Made by a program: the position numbers and the translations under genes
Shown: positions 21,241 through 33,400 of the stretch, piece by piece
Numbering within the stretch: position 1 is the stretch's first letter
How the letters are laid out: every line of letters begins with the position of its first letter
The notes under the pieces: generated by a model
Database searches by the model: none
Told to the model about the DNA's origin: nothing
Seen by the model: only the letters and a program-made list of their open reading frames with translations
Assembly (NCBI RefSeq): GCF_042453785.1
Contig: NC_091675.1
Location: 54,040,501 to 54,104,500 of the forward strand
Direction: 5' to 3'
Source: Malus domestica
Taxonomy: Eukaryota; Streptophyta; Magnoliopsida; Rosales; Rosaceae
DNA: 64,000 nt

Positions 21241-21505
21241 TTTTATTCTTCTTCTTCTTCTTCTTTTTCTTATTCTGGGTTACATATTTGGTTTTTTTTT
21301 TCTTTTTTCTTCTTCTTCCTCCTCATCCTTCTTCTTCTTCTTCTTCTGGGTTGCAGATTCGGTTTTTCTATTTTTTTTTCTTTTTCTTCTTCTTCCTCCT
21401 CATCCTTCTTCTTCTTCTTCTTCTTCTTCTTCTTCTGGGTTGCAGATTCGGTTTTTCTATTTTTTTTTCTTTTTCTTCTTCTTATGGGTTGCAGATTCAA
21501 AGGGA
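21240..21505. repeat. TTC microsatellite organised as a compound minisatellite
   Basis: Runs of (TTC)n and T9-10 alternate with copies of TTCTGGGTTGCAGATTCGGT (near 21343 and 21435, with variants near 21274 and 21484). This gives a compound unit of roughly 70-110 bp. The mirror image (AAGAAG, TCTGCAACCCAAAAG) lies at 20190-20330 in the same element. Long open frames here encode only Phe/Ser or Lys/Glu runs and are not genes. Confidence 0.85.
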
Positions 21506-22079
21506 TGGATTTTTTTTTTAACTTTTATTTAATTAATTATTTTAATATTTTTAATGACACATGGCGCCCAGTCATTGTCCGCATGAGCGTCACATCATCA
21601 TTTAATGGGATAATTAATAGTTTGACTAACGAATGTATAAGACTGTCCCAAAATTAACACTTTAGGTATGACTCTAGTACGAAAAAAAACTTGATATACT
21701 AAATGTTGAAAATCACGAAAGTAAACAGAGTTTAACCCAAATATTTTTGTCAAGTGACACAAATTTGGCAGCCACGTCAGCACAAATATGGATCTCATAT
21801 TTCCACGTCATCACTTAACGGTTTACTTAACGGATGTATGAAATTGAAATAAAATGATAAAGAAATGTATGAAATTAAAATATTTTAAAGATGTTATAAG
21901 GAATTGAAATCGATTTCAAACTTAAGGGAGTAAAATGTAATTTACTAATAGAAAAAATATGAATTTTAGCCCAAATCACCCTTTAACTCTCCCCAGCCTG
22001 TTGAATTTGAATACCCACAAATGGGCTCATTTTTGCTCAATTAGACGGCCCAACAGTATCAATACACTTCTCGCTCTCT

Positions 22080-22693
22080 ATCGCAACAACTCTCTATCTC
22101 TGTCTCTCTCTCCCCCACCTTCATCTCGCGGAAACTGAAAAATTCTCCGCGCTGTACCCGTTTTTCAAAAGTTTCTCCACGAAACGTAGAAAAAAACCAC
22201 AGCGAAACGTTTTCTTCTTCAACTAATCAGCTGCCTGCACTGGTACAGTATCTTTCTCTCCCTCTTTCGAATAAAGTTTGAATTTTTATTAGTTCCTTGG
22301 GTGTTGAGGAATCTAGGGTTTTCTGCAATTGTTTGGTCTACTTGTTTTTAGGGTTTTGTGTTGCTTTGATTGAATTTGGGGTTAGAGAGTTGCTGGAAAA
22401 AAAAAAGAACAATTATTTGTTTGGGTTGTTTGGTAATGCTTTAGAATCTGTTTAAATTCGAGACGTTTAACATCAACATTGAAGTTTCTAATTGACCGAA
22501 TAGTTGAAGGTTTTTATATTTTGGTTTCCCCAATTGCAACTTAATTTCTTGGTTTTTTTTATTATTAATTTTTGCTTAAAAAGGTGAACTTGTATGAAAT
22601 TATGACTTAATCGTTATAGCTTATGTGGAATGAATTGGAAATTCTGTGGTATGTGCAGTGTGGAGCAGGGATAGTTTACTTTTTGGTTAGGAA
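22080..22693 (+). promoter_or_regulatory. 5' leader of the bromodomain gene with leader intron
   Basis: A CT-rich leader begins near 22075 (CTCGCTCTCTATCGC). A probable leader intron runs from 22243 (CACTG|GTACAG) to 22658 (TATGTGCAG), followed by 35 bp of leader and the ATG at 22694. This is inferred from splice signals. Confidence 0.55.
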
Positions 22694-25600
22694 ATGAAGC
22701 GGAAGCGAAAGAACAAGAAAGGAAAGCCCAAAGGGTCTGTGGGGGGAGGAAATGAGGCGGTTTCAAGTGGGGCTATCGTAGATTTGGAGGATGGTACAAA
22801 TATGGATGAAGATGGTAATTACGATAATAAGTATGAGTCTGGAATGGAAGTTGATACCCCTTCGTCTTCTGGAACTGATCAGCATATCAATCTTGCCAAT
22901 ATTAATCCTGATGGTTCAATTGATAGGGGGGTTGGGAAATCAGTGGGAAGAGTTAAAGTGAAGCTTAAGACTTCGAGAACAATGGATTCTCAGCCTACTT
23001 CATCAGATGCATACACACAAAGTGATACAGATAAAAGTGGCCAACAAGTTGGTTTGGAAAGACAAGGTCTGGTTTCTGAGAAAATGGAGGATAGTGACAA
23101 TTCATTGCATGAAGTAAACGTTGGTGCTTCTGTGAACGCATCGAAGAAAACTGGGGGTATAAAGATTAAGTCATCAAAGGTGTTGGGGTCTAGTGTCAAT
23201 CACAGTACTGATCCTGTTTCTGCACGGACTAAGAGTCCACATAAAAGAGAATCAAAGATGGCTGACCAAAGTTCTCGATACAATAAGCAAGAATTAAATA
23301 CTGCACTGACGGTATGTTGAGAATTATGAAATAGATCGTATTTCTTTTGGGTCATGTAAACCTTTAATTTAGTGTCATCTGTTTCTGTTTCAAGTGTGCT
23401 TTTGTGTACGTACTTATATTTGTCTTCACTTATCACGTACACAGATAATAAAGAAGGTGATGAAAATGGATGCTTCTGAACCCTTTAATGTCCCTGTGAA
23501 TCCTGAAGCTTTGGGAATACCTGTAAGTTTGATTGTCGTTTGTGCTCAATGTACATGCATGTTTTGGTCTTCAGAGCTAGAAGGTGAAAAATGCAAAGCA
23601 TTAAGGGGAAAGGTGAAAAATCCTCAATAACACTCCTACAGTCCCTAAAAGAGAGAACTTCTGAAAATTCCTTGATAGGCAGTTTAAACTGAAGCTCACA
23701 TTGTTACAAAATACATTATTCTCCTTAAATTACTAAATCCTATGAAGCACGGATACATTGGTCACCCATGTTTACAGAAACAAGGGAAACAGCTGCTCAT
23801 GGTGCGTTGAATACCCATGTTTTTCACAAAGTATGCACTAATGAGAAGAGAAAAAAATTTGGTTGCTTTCAACAAATCTTATGTTAAATTGTTAATTTTT
23901 AGGAACTGTATCTCTTCTCTTCTATCAGGCATGTTCATTTTCCATGAAGTAGGCATTGTAAGCTTGTTCTGGTTTTTTATTCCTTTTAATTTTTGGGATA
24001 TTGAGGGCTTTTCAGAGGGTTGTGTCACCAGATTCTGTTTCCTTGGCTGGATGCTACCTTATATTTGTTATGCCTGAGGCTTGATTCATTTGTATAGCCC
24101 ATTGTTTTGCGTATGTGCTTTTTAATGGGATGTGATACAAGTGGGCCTGATGAGTTGGTCTTCAGAGCTAGAATCACGAAGTGATTTTATATGGATGTTT
24201 TCAAAGTGTAACCATGCTCCCTAATGTGCAAAGCATATGCATACTGAAAAGTCAGTTGATTTGATTTGACTTTGCTCTCGATTATTTGCTAGACTTCTAT
24301 GTGCCTCAATTGGATGATGACAAGACCCCTACAAGTTCACGTTGTGACTCAAGTCCATCAAAAGTGCTTAGTTTCGAGGAACTATATTGATAAGATTATT
24401 GAATAGTTTATTTATCTTTGTTGCATGCGACTCTTGTCAGATACACATTGCACGTGGATTTGAGCTTGAACAATGCCTTTTCTTTTTTCTTGGTAGTTTT
24501 TTTTGTATGCTCCATTTCATCTCTTTGAGTTTTGATTTCGAATGTTATGCTATGAATGCTGCATCATACCCATTTTCTTTTCTTCATGCTTTTATTAATG
24601 GCATTGTGTTTTGTTTTGTGGGCGTGGGGTTTGTCTGGAATCAGGATTATTTTGATGTGATAGATACACCAATGGATTTTGGAACAATATGCAACAATCT
24701 TGAACAGGGTGGCAAGTATAATAATTCCGAGGATGTTTTCAGAGATGTTGAATATATTTGGAACAATTGTTATAAGTATAACAGTAAAGGTGACTACATT
24801 TTGGATCTTATGAGGCGGGTGAAAAAGAATTTCACTAAGTATTGGACTGCAGCTGGGTTGTATAATGGACAACCAAGAGGAACTAATGGTGAGGGTTTTA
24901 CAGTTTTGCCTTTTCCCTTTGTTGATACTTTTTAATCTTCTTTTTCTGTCCTGAACTCGACAACCAACCTCCTTTTGGATGCTAATACCGTAGCCTTCTC
25001 TGGGAATTTACCTATTACCTACCCATATATTATTGCAAGATTACCAGAGTCATTGACCCCGGAAGTAATAAAGAACTACAAGATGCACTTAAAGGCAATG
25101 GTTGTGAAACCTTATGGAAAGAAGAGGATGTAAATAATGACTGCTCGTCGATTGGATATATGTGATATGACACTAATTGTAGGTTCATGTTTTGAACTGT
25201 AGTTTTTGAAAAGAATAATGTAAGAATTGAAAGTAATGTTTGCTGAAATGCCAAAGTATTTTATGCTGGATCTGAGAATTTATTAAAAATTAAGCAAATA
25301 GTTTGCTCTGAAAGTTTATATGTAGTTGATGGGTTTCTCTGCTTGTAATATGTAAAGTTATGCTCAGCTATTGACTCTGCTTCGGGTGGCTTCTCTGGTT
25401 GGTTTAGATTTTTGGAGTCCCTAGTGTCCATGTTTATGACAGCTACCTGAGTTTTGTTAATTATCTTCATGCTAGGTGTTGAAAGCCCTCAAGAGATAAT
25501 GGCTCCATCTGATCAGGGAAAAGTACATGTTAAAGGTGGCCAATCAAAGCAGAAAACACGAAAAGGTCATGGGTATGTTTTTGCATTTAATCTGTGTTTT

Positions 25601-28600
25601 GTTCCTTGAAACTATCAATCAATATGATGTGCAGATTGTTCTGAGTGTAGTAATTTCGAGAAACTTCCTTTTAAGGTTTAGGGTTTGCACCTTCCTTACC
25701 AATATATGTAATTACACGTAAATGCTTTTTTTTTTTTTTTTTTTTTTTTTTTGGACAAGCAACAATACAGCGATTTATTAATAGGAACCAAAAATTACAA
25801 GAGGATTTATTAATGGCTTTTACACCAGCGAGCAATAGCCATTACAGTTGTTGGGCAGTAGGTTCTAAAGCTCATACCAGCATATATATGTCATAGTATA
25901 ACTAACTAACTATGAGTCCCTTCTTAGCAGATAATTGGGCAAGGCTATAAAGCCGTGGTAAAAGGCTTTTCCCTTGCTACTTTGGATTACAGTGTTACAC
26001 TAGTATTATGCAAAGGGATGTTTTATTTCCTGATGCTTACAACATCTGCTTTCTCATTCACCGTATTTATTTCGTGTCTCATTTTCTTATGGTCAATAAA
26101 CAATGTTTTTTTTTTTTCTGTGCTGAGGAGCTTAGGTATGCCTTATATAATTTTCTGGTTCCATGTAATTCCGTTCATTTATTGCATTCTCAAAACCATG
26201 ATGTTTTAATCAATTTGACATGTTTCTTGAGGTGGAGGGAATTTTTGGGTTCTGGGAAATTGTTATAGCGTATGCCTGGGTAAAGGCATGTTTCATATGA
26301 TACATGTGAGTCAAAGTCAACCAAAACTGTCGTAGTTGCTTTTTCTTATAAATTGTGTGTGCAGGTACTGTATTCAAGATTGTTGTAGTATAGTAATTTT
26401 TATTCCTTTAATTTTTTGTAATGTAACATTTAGAAGTGAACATCACATCCCACAGTTCTCCCCATGCAATGAACACACAAACACAGATAAATTGCATGTA
26501 GTGTTGCAACTTCAAAATGATATTCAATTTGATCTCTAACTTTTATAGCGCGATACTAGAAAAAGGTTTTCTTATGTTTTGAGATTTCTTCCATTTTCAG
26601 AAGGCATCATAAAGCGGATTGCTTATGTGCTATCTGTGTTCTAAAGCGCCGTAGAAGGGAGCGTGAGGAGAATGATCAAATTGCAAAGGGCCATGGAGCT
26701 AGTGATAATAGTCTTGCTCAAGAACTCAAGCAAGAGGTAAATTGGAAGTTTTAGCCAATGGATCCATCCAGAAAATGATTATTAAAGTGGGTTTTCCCTT
26801 TGAATTCCTGCAATCAGATGCATTGCTAAGTATGTAATTAAGTAAATTAGTAAATACATAAAAACTATATGAGGAATTTTAAGAGATGTCATGAACTAGT
26901 AAAATCTTTGCTAATTCACCATTAGCTCTTTATTTCACATATAAAAATTTAAATTGCAATTTTCATTCAGTGTTTATTTTTACAGATCTGATCTGCTCTT
27001 TGGAGGGTGTTTTCATTTGTATACAAGTATTGAAATTAGGAAGAGTAACAGGAATTCGAAATTGGAATTTTCTTAACTGTAATTTTTCATGAGAATAGTA
27101 GTATAACCAGTTGATTTAATATTGATTGGAGCATCTTGTGCCATACACAAATGAATATTAAGAGATAGAGAAGCAACTATTGGCTTTTTTTTTTTCATGC
27201 TTAGGGAGTATTTCTAGGAGGACGAGCGCATTGATATTTGAGTATTGTCTTTTTGCCTTTCCTTTAAAGGCTTGTTGCATACTGTAAGTGCAGGGTGAAC
27301 CCATAGCTAGTTTGTGGGTTTTTTTTTCCTTCTTTTGTCATTGGTTTGAACCCAGTTTCAGAAACTTAACTAACCTTGAAGTTGTTGAGTTCTCTAGTTC
27401 TCTCTTTTATTGAAAACGTCTCATCACAGCCACATGACCAAAATGATTAGACAGAAGGGTATGGAAATTTGAGTTTGTTAGCTTTTTGTGTAAATTTTAC
27501 ATTAGTCAATTGGTTGGTAACCTGCCTCTTCCTACTTGGAGTCCATCCCTGATGATTTATTAGGCTAAAGTACTATGTGATGTGCAAGTTTTAGCATGGA
27601 TGGCTCAAGGGACAGTGGATACCTGTGACCTATTGAAAAGAAGAGGCCTAATATTAGCTCATCACCTTTTTGGTGCATTTCGATAGAGCTGTAAACGTTG
27701 ATCGTCATTTTTCTTAATTTTCCCATTGCCTTGGGGTTGTAGTGTGTGTTATTTTGAAAGCAAGGTGTTGTGTGATTACCCCTTAATACGTATCTCCCAT
27801 CACCAATAATTATACTTGAGGTTTTACATTACAAAGGACTGCCTTGGACAGTAGCCTTTTACTTGTGAAAAGAGACATTTGATAGTTAAATTGCAAACTT
27901 GGTTGATGTAAGTTCTTATTATCTATTATTGATTTATTTATTTTCATTATTGCTACTGCTGCTGGTGGTAATACTACTATTATTATTAGATGATTATTAA
28001 TTTATTACTTTTGAATCATCTCTCTTTAGGAATCTTCACTTGCGGAAAGTCCGGGTGGGAATTCATCTTCGGATATGGATGGATCATTGGAACCCAATGC
28101 AGATGTGGAGGTAGAAGAAAAAGGAGAGGATGCGAAAATGGGGGTATCCAAGCAGCAGTATGGTCCTTCAGGGGAGAAGCACGAGGAGGAGGATGATGAT
28201 GATGAGGGGAATGAGGAAGAAGATAGTGACACAGAGATGAAAGATGAGGATAATGGTGAAGCACTAGAGCAGTTTGAGAAATCAAGAGAAGAGCCTAATA
28301 AACAATTGCAACCAATAACAGCAGAGGTTTCCGCAGGAGTCCAAACAGATGCAAACAAAGATAATACATCGATGCAGCAGGAGGAAGGACTTGTAGCAGA
28401 TAAACAACCTAAGGTATAATATTTTGCTTTCTTTGGCATCACCCATGTTTGAAAAATCTTTTCGTAAATAGCATCCAGATATTACAGAACCCTCACCTGT
28501 CTTCATACCAATAGAAAGGAGATACACTTCAAATTATTATTTATCTTCTTACTTAAGTAGGCAACCGGATATATCAGGAGATATAATGGTTGGCGTCCTG

Positions 28601-29041
28601 GTTGAACATATATTTAACAACAATGCAAAAGAATTTCTCTATCAAGTAACAGAATCGAGGTCACAATGGATACACATTGTTTTCTTTTCTGTATTTGTTT
28701 TAACTGTCTTTATGTCTAAACTGCAAAAGGAGCACGTTTTAATCTTTATATATTTATGAGGTTTGAAATTTGCATTTGAAACTTTATTCAATTTCGAAGG
28801 TGCATCTGAAAATTACTCACTCATTGGCCTAATTCAGTCGCAGGAATCGCAAGAAAGGAGGCATAAGAAAGTTAAAGCATATGAAAGTCTGCAATTTGAG
28901 AATCCCATGCTTTTGGATCTATGTGGGACTCTCTTCCCTAACAATAGTAAGTCTATCTGGAGTGGACCCCATTCGCTGGTTCAACATCGCAGTTCTCGTA
29001 CCAGTTCCATTCACGCAGCTATTAACATGCTCATGAAGTAG
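22694..29041 (+). CDS. BRD5: Bromodomain protein, BRD5-like (putative SWI/SNF subunit)
   Basis: Seven exons (22694-23311, 23445-23522, 24645-24888, 25476-25572, 26601-26736, 28030-28413 and 28844-29041) join in frame into 584 residues with GT-AG junctions throughout. The start KRKRKNKKGKPKG is a nuclear-localisation-like basic patch. Residues about 207-310 form a bromodomain (DYFDVIDTPMDFGTICNNLE, then YIWNNCYKYNSKGDYI), with the acetyl-lysine-binding Asn in YNSKG. A Cys/His cluster (RHHKADCLCAIC, about 347-358), a very acidic stretch (about 420-450) and a conserved C-terminus (ENPMLLDLCGTLFP) follow. This layout resembles Arabidopsis BRD5 (At1g58025), a subunit of a plant SWI/SNF class; the orthology is from memory. 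The Pack-MULE nest abuts its promoter. Confidence 0.85.
25726..25752. repeat. T27 homopolymer in a BRD5-like intron
   Basis: Twenty-seven consecutive T lie in the intron between exons 4 and 5. It may be the A-tail of a minus-strand retroposon; the sequence to its right (GGACAAGCAACAATACAGCG) was not identified. Confidence 0.6.
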
Positions 29042-29880
29042 GTCCTATCTTTTGGGCATATGAGGTAACTGAACATATCTCGGTACATGCATGCTTGTGT
29101 AATCCAGTGTTTAGATGTTACTGATGCATAATGGAAAATCGAGCAATAGGATGGAAACTCAGCTACAAATGTTCTAGATAGTAGTCTTCCAGTTCCAGTC
29201 ATTCTCTACTTTCTTTTTAATTGTGTTTGGGAAGTAATAGCTTGAGATTTTCCGATTGCATACTGGTCAGTCTTGGTCGAAACCCAAGGACAAGCCAGAG
29301 ACCTAATACGTTATTTACAAATGATGCAGCAGCAAGAGATTCTAAATTGGCTCTCTTAGGAGAATATGGAAATCTTATATCCATTGTATGTATAGTTATC
29401 TGACATCGTTTGGCACTCTATGAATGTGAGGCAAAACTCGTGCCTGTGGTTGTTTAATCCTGTCGAATTGTGGCGAGTGGTGCTAGTAAAGTCTTGAAGT
29501 AGAACCGGATTTTTTTTATTTTAGTTTCCGAGGAGAGGAGATTCGAACTTTGGATCTCTTTCAATGACTAATGTTGTGTATGACTGGTGTACTATTTTCA
29601 TAATAAGTATTTTTGTAATGTGAATGTTTGGAGTTGGCTGTCAGGGCTCAAGAGGATCGTTGTGTACGACTTTACCAGGCCATTTTGTTTTTGATACAAG
29701 CAATGGTTCATACTAAGTTAATTTAAACTAGGAGAGTTAGGTCTTCGGTCATATCCGAATCCATGGAGGTAACAATTATTGAGCTGGTGATTTTTGGTTT
29801 AGTCTGTTTTCAACATGTACTAGTGTCATCTCACAAGGCTTGGAAAACGGGTTGTGTTTGTATGATTTTTGGATCATACA
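29042..29880. other. 3' UTR and downstream flank of the BRD5-like gene
   Basis: The 3' UTR probably reaches somewhere in 29400-29800 (several AATAA/AATGTG-like signals), but its end cannot be fixed. No other gene is seen. Confidence 0.35.
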
Positions 29881-29890
29881 ACAAGTTGTG

Positions 29891-30055
29891 CAATAACATT
29901 ACGATCTAGTGATATTCCTCTTCACTTGGAAGTGATAGGTCTTAAGTATGATTCTCGTTAAAAACGAATTTGAACTACATCATTGTTAGTCAATTGTGAG
30001 ATTAAATTCATCTTCTCTTCTTAGCGGAAATAATATCGTTTGTGATAAAAAAAAT
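29891..30055 (+). mobile_element. tRNA-derived SINE with 10-bp imperfect target duplication
   Basis: The body contains CACTTGGAAGTGATAGGTCT, a B-box-like TATGATTCTCG, then AACGAATTTGAAC. It ends in the family-typical AATAATATCGTTTGTGATAA with a short A-tail. The flanks ACAAGTTGTG (29881-29890) and ACAAGTCGTG (30056-30065) match 9 of 10. Related pieces lie near 4560, 42450 and 60060. Confidence 0.75.
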
Positions 30056-30065
30056 ACAAGTCGTG

Positions 30066-30490
30066 GAATAAATGGTCAAGCCTAATCACATCCCACGTTT
30101 GGTACTCCGGAAAAAGGAGCTATTAGTATCGGCAACGAGGCAAACCTTAATACGGGAATAAAACAGTGTACGTGGAATCCGCTATCGATCTCTAACCATC
30201 AACTTGACATCTACTATTAAAAAATGCTTGTGTTTATGAACTTTCTGAGAAATTTGGGTCGACAATGTCTGCGCGGTAGGCTTGAAAAATTGGCGACGAG
30301 TATAACCCTGAAATTTGAATCAACAATATCTACTGCAGGACATCATAGGCTTTGGTGCATTCGCGCACTAGTCCGATGAACTGGTGCACATATAGAACGC
30401 TTGCCCTCCATGCAACCCCCCGAAGACACACCTTCTCTAAGATTCCACAGAAGTCCACCGCAAGCATCTGACAGAGTAGCCGTGTTCATC
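30066..30490. other. Intergenic and 3' flank of the pseudouridine synthase gene
   Basis: The part next to 30491 is the probable 3' UTR of the minus-strand gene. Nothing else was recognised. Confidence 0.4.
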
Positions 30491-33400
30491 TCATGGCAAA
30501 TCGTACTTCACTTGTCCAAGGTACAGACCACAGGCAGGTGCCATGGGACTAGCGGCAGTCACCGTCTTTGCATTCAAGATCCTCTCGACTGTAAATTTCA
30601 TTTTGTTTAGGAAAGAAAAAAAAGGGTTAGCTCATTACAAGAGTAGGATCAAATTACGAAGGACAAAAAACATGGAAGAATCGATGCTGCCCACCATCAG
30701 GTACTTTTAAATCTCCAGTGCCAACGCATTTGAGTACACCAACAAGCAGTCTAACCTGCATAAATCTCAACAGCCTCAGTAAACAGGTTGTAAACCGCTT
30801 GAACTGGAGGTAGATAGACTATAATTAGACTCCAAGATGAATTTCCAATCAATTTTCGGTACAACTCTCAGTTTCGGTTGGCATCATTTGAAAAAAAAAA
30901 AAACTAATAAATTACCCAAAATATAAGTGTGGTAGAAATTAAACGATTCTGTAGAACTCATGACACAGTGCTAAATAAAGAGGGCACAACGCATTTATAC
31001 AAGAGATTTACAAAATAAAATTTTGAAAACTCATAAAGGACAACAAAAATTTCAAGTACTACGTATAATGCAAATAAATCCCTGTTAATTATGTCCAAAT
31101 TCGCTAATGAGAGATTTGTTAAGTTATTTTTACGGGGGATGGTGGTATTGTCATTAGGGACGGGAACACTGAAATACTTTTAGGCTAGCAAAGTACACAC
31201 CCAAAAGTAACCAAAAACAGTGCAAACTCGAGAAACGTTACCCTCTCCCTATGAACAGGAATCAAGATAACATAAACAGCAGGTGTGAATGAAAAAAAAA
31301 CACAAGAAAAATTACGTTTAGGAACAAGAAGAAAGCATACAACACATACAAGAAAAAATAAGCAAGACGTTTAGGAAGAAGAAACTCAACCTGGTGGTAT
31401 AGAAAAGAACGTGCTCGTGCGGTTACCACAAAGCAACGGTGCTTTTTTCTCACACCAAATCCTTGTCCTTCATTGAAACTAGAGGGTGTATCAGTCTCTA
31501 ATTTGTTAGTGTGGGCATGAGGATCTTCCTCCACTAAATTGTTTTGTTTCCTCTCCATTATTGATGGAAAACAAGGACTTGACACTACCTCAGAAACATT
31601 AAGTTCATCCAAAGTTCTGATCGGCGACTTTGCCTATAAATAACATAAGTTAAAAACATTAGTCTTTTCCTTATATTTCGAGACATCAAACACATACAAC
31701 ACATACAGGAAATAAAAGGAAAGAATATACAAGAGAAGCTAGAATGAGTATGCTATGGTATAATGTCAATAGTAAAGCATACAACAGTTCGAAATATCTT
31801 CCTAATTACGTAAGTTCAGAACCTGTTGAAATATCTTCCTAGTACTTAGTAAATACGGAAAGTGTAGTACATAAAAAATAAGTACAAGTATTATTCCGCA
31901 ACTTTACTAAAAAAATAATTTGAAAAATTTGGCCATTTGTTTTAATTTTAATATTTTATTTATTAAAAATATTCATTTATTTTTAATACTTCAATACCAT
32001 ATTACACACAAAACATATGTACGTACGTGTCTAATACTTTGGAGTTATAAAAAAGTTGAATTTTATGAATCATTAAAACGTGTACGGAAAACGGAAGTAA
32101 TTTTTAAAAATACGTACTTACATGTATAATAAGCGTATTATATGTGAATTTACTAACTATGTCACATAAAAGTTCTTGCCAACGTTTTGGTGAACTTTAA
32201 CTCACAGATGCTTCCTCAATCTGAATGAAGGTTAAGGAAAGGAATATCTCAAGAGACATTGGATACCAAAGACCATAAAGAGACGGGAATTTCACAGATG
32301 CTTCATCAACCAATAAAGATACATCTCATCATATACTTTTTTTTTTTTTTGTAGAAAAGAGACAAAAACCTCATAGTATAATATCAGCAAGCAAACAAGG
32401 GGAAGTACATTAAATCCCAACTAATTAGGAGGTAAGGAACAACCTGACAACCTGCTGCCCTAAAGGAACTAAAATCATGATGTCCAACCAGAACCTTGCA
32501 TGCTTCCTACATCAATTTGAATCAAGGAGATTGCATTAGACGAAAAATTAATGACCAGATATATTTAGAGCAAACATAATATTTGCCAAAACTGCAAAGG
32601 AACCTGCATAGAGCAAAGATCCAGCTCCTCAGGTACATGCCATGCCCGGTCTTTTTCAAAAGTTGACAAAGGCTCTGGTCCGGACAGAAAACGGTAGAAG
32701 TACCTGAGGAAATTTCAACGAAGCCAACAAAAGAAATTCATGTATGGTCCCTGAATTTCAGGCCTAACTACATCATTATTCAGACACAATCCAAAACAAT
32801 ACTGCTATGTTATATATTTTAAACAAAATTAGCTTACTGTAACTCAACCATTGAAAGGTTATGATCCATTATACAGAAGTTTATCTGGTCATACCACCAT
32901 ACTATGTAAAATGGCAGATAGCTGCAATCTAGTTTACATTTGCCAGACTAACTTGATTATTCTACAAGTCAAGTAAGCATGGAAAAATATGCATGCATAC
33001 CATTAATAACATATATGAGTCCCCAGACATAACTTAAGGTTGCAGTTGTTTTACATAATTCCAGATTCATGAGTACCTACGTGCGCTCTTGGGCTTTATA
33101 TCGAGCATGAAAATTAGCTGGAACACTTCGAACATCTATCACCATTACGTCACCTTCATTCTTCTGATGGAACAAAAATGAAGTGTCAGGATCTCCTCAT
33201 TAAAACAAAACTATAAAGTATATATTGGCTATGGTTTCAAATCCGCAATTCCAGATATACAGTCAAACTAAGTCTCCATCTGATATTTTTGTGATTCAAA
33301 CAATCAAAAGAAAGCACACCTGTAAGAAATGATTCACAGCTTTTTTGACCACTGCAGATTCATGGGGTTCTAACTGCATTTCAACAAAATAAAAGTAACT

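Larger units (their letters stand above)
19929..21738. mobile_element. Nested Pack-MULE 2 with 9-bp (8/9) target duplication
   Basis: The ends are GGGTTAAACTCTGTTTACT and the inverted AGTAAACAGAGTTTAACCC. The terminal inverted repeats of about 210 bp are clearly related to those of nested element 1. Flanks AAATTTTTT (19920-19928) and AAATATTTT (21739-21747) match at 8 of 9 positions. The interior has purine-rich (left) and pyrimidine-rich (right) blocks around a central 0.7-kb unique segment. Confidence 0.88.
17100..21937. mobile_element. Outer Mutator-like (Pack-MULE) element, interrupted by two nested relatives
   Basis: About 220 bp at the left (17100-17327: ACATTTTACCCCTCAGGTTT, GAGTCGATTTCAATTTC, ...GCTGACGTGGCTACC) is the inverted counterpart of the right end (21739-21937: GGCAGCCACGTCAGC, ...GAAATCGATTTCAAACTTAA, GGGAGTAAAATGT). 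Removing the two nested elements leaves about 1.6 kb of outer element whose interior (18763-19928) holds a kinesin-13B fragment. Outer target duplications could not be read, since both edges have drifted. The right edge lies roughly 140 bp before the bromodomain gene leader. Confidence 0.75.

Noticed and set aside
21098..21532. Long Phe/Ser- and Lys/Glu-rich open frames
   Set aside because: They are translations of TTC/GAA simple repeats inside a Mutator-like element.
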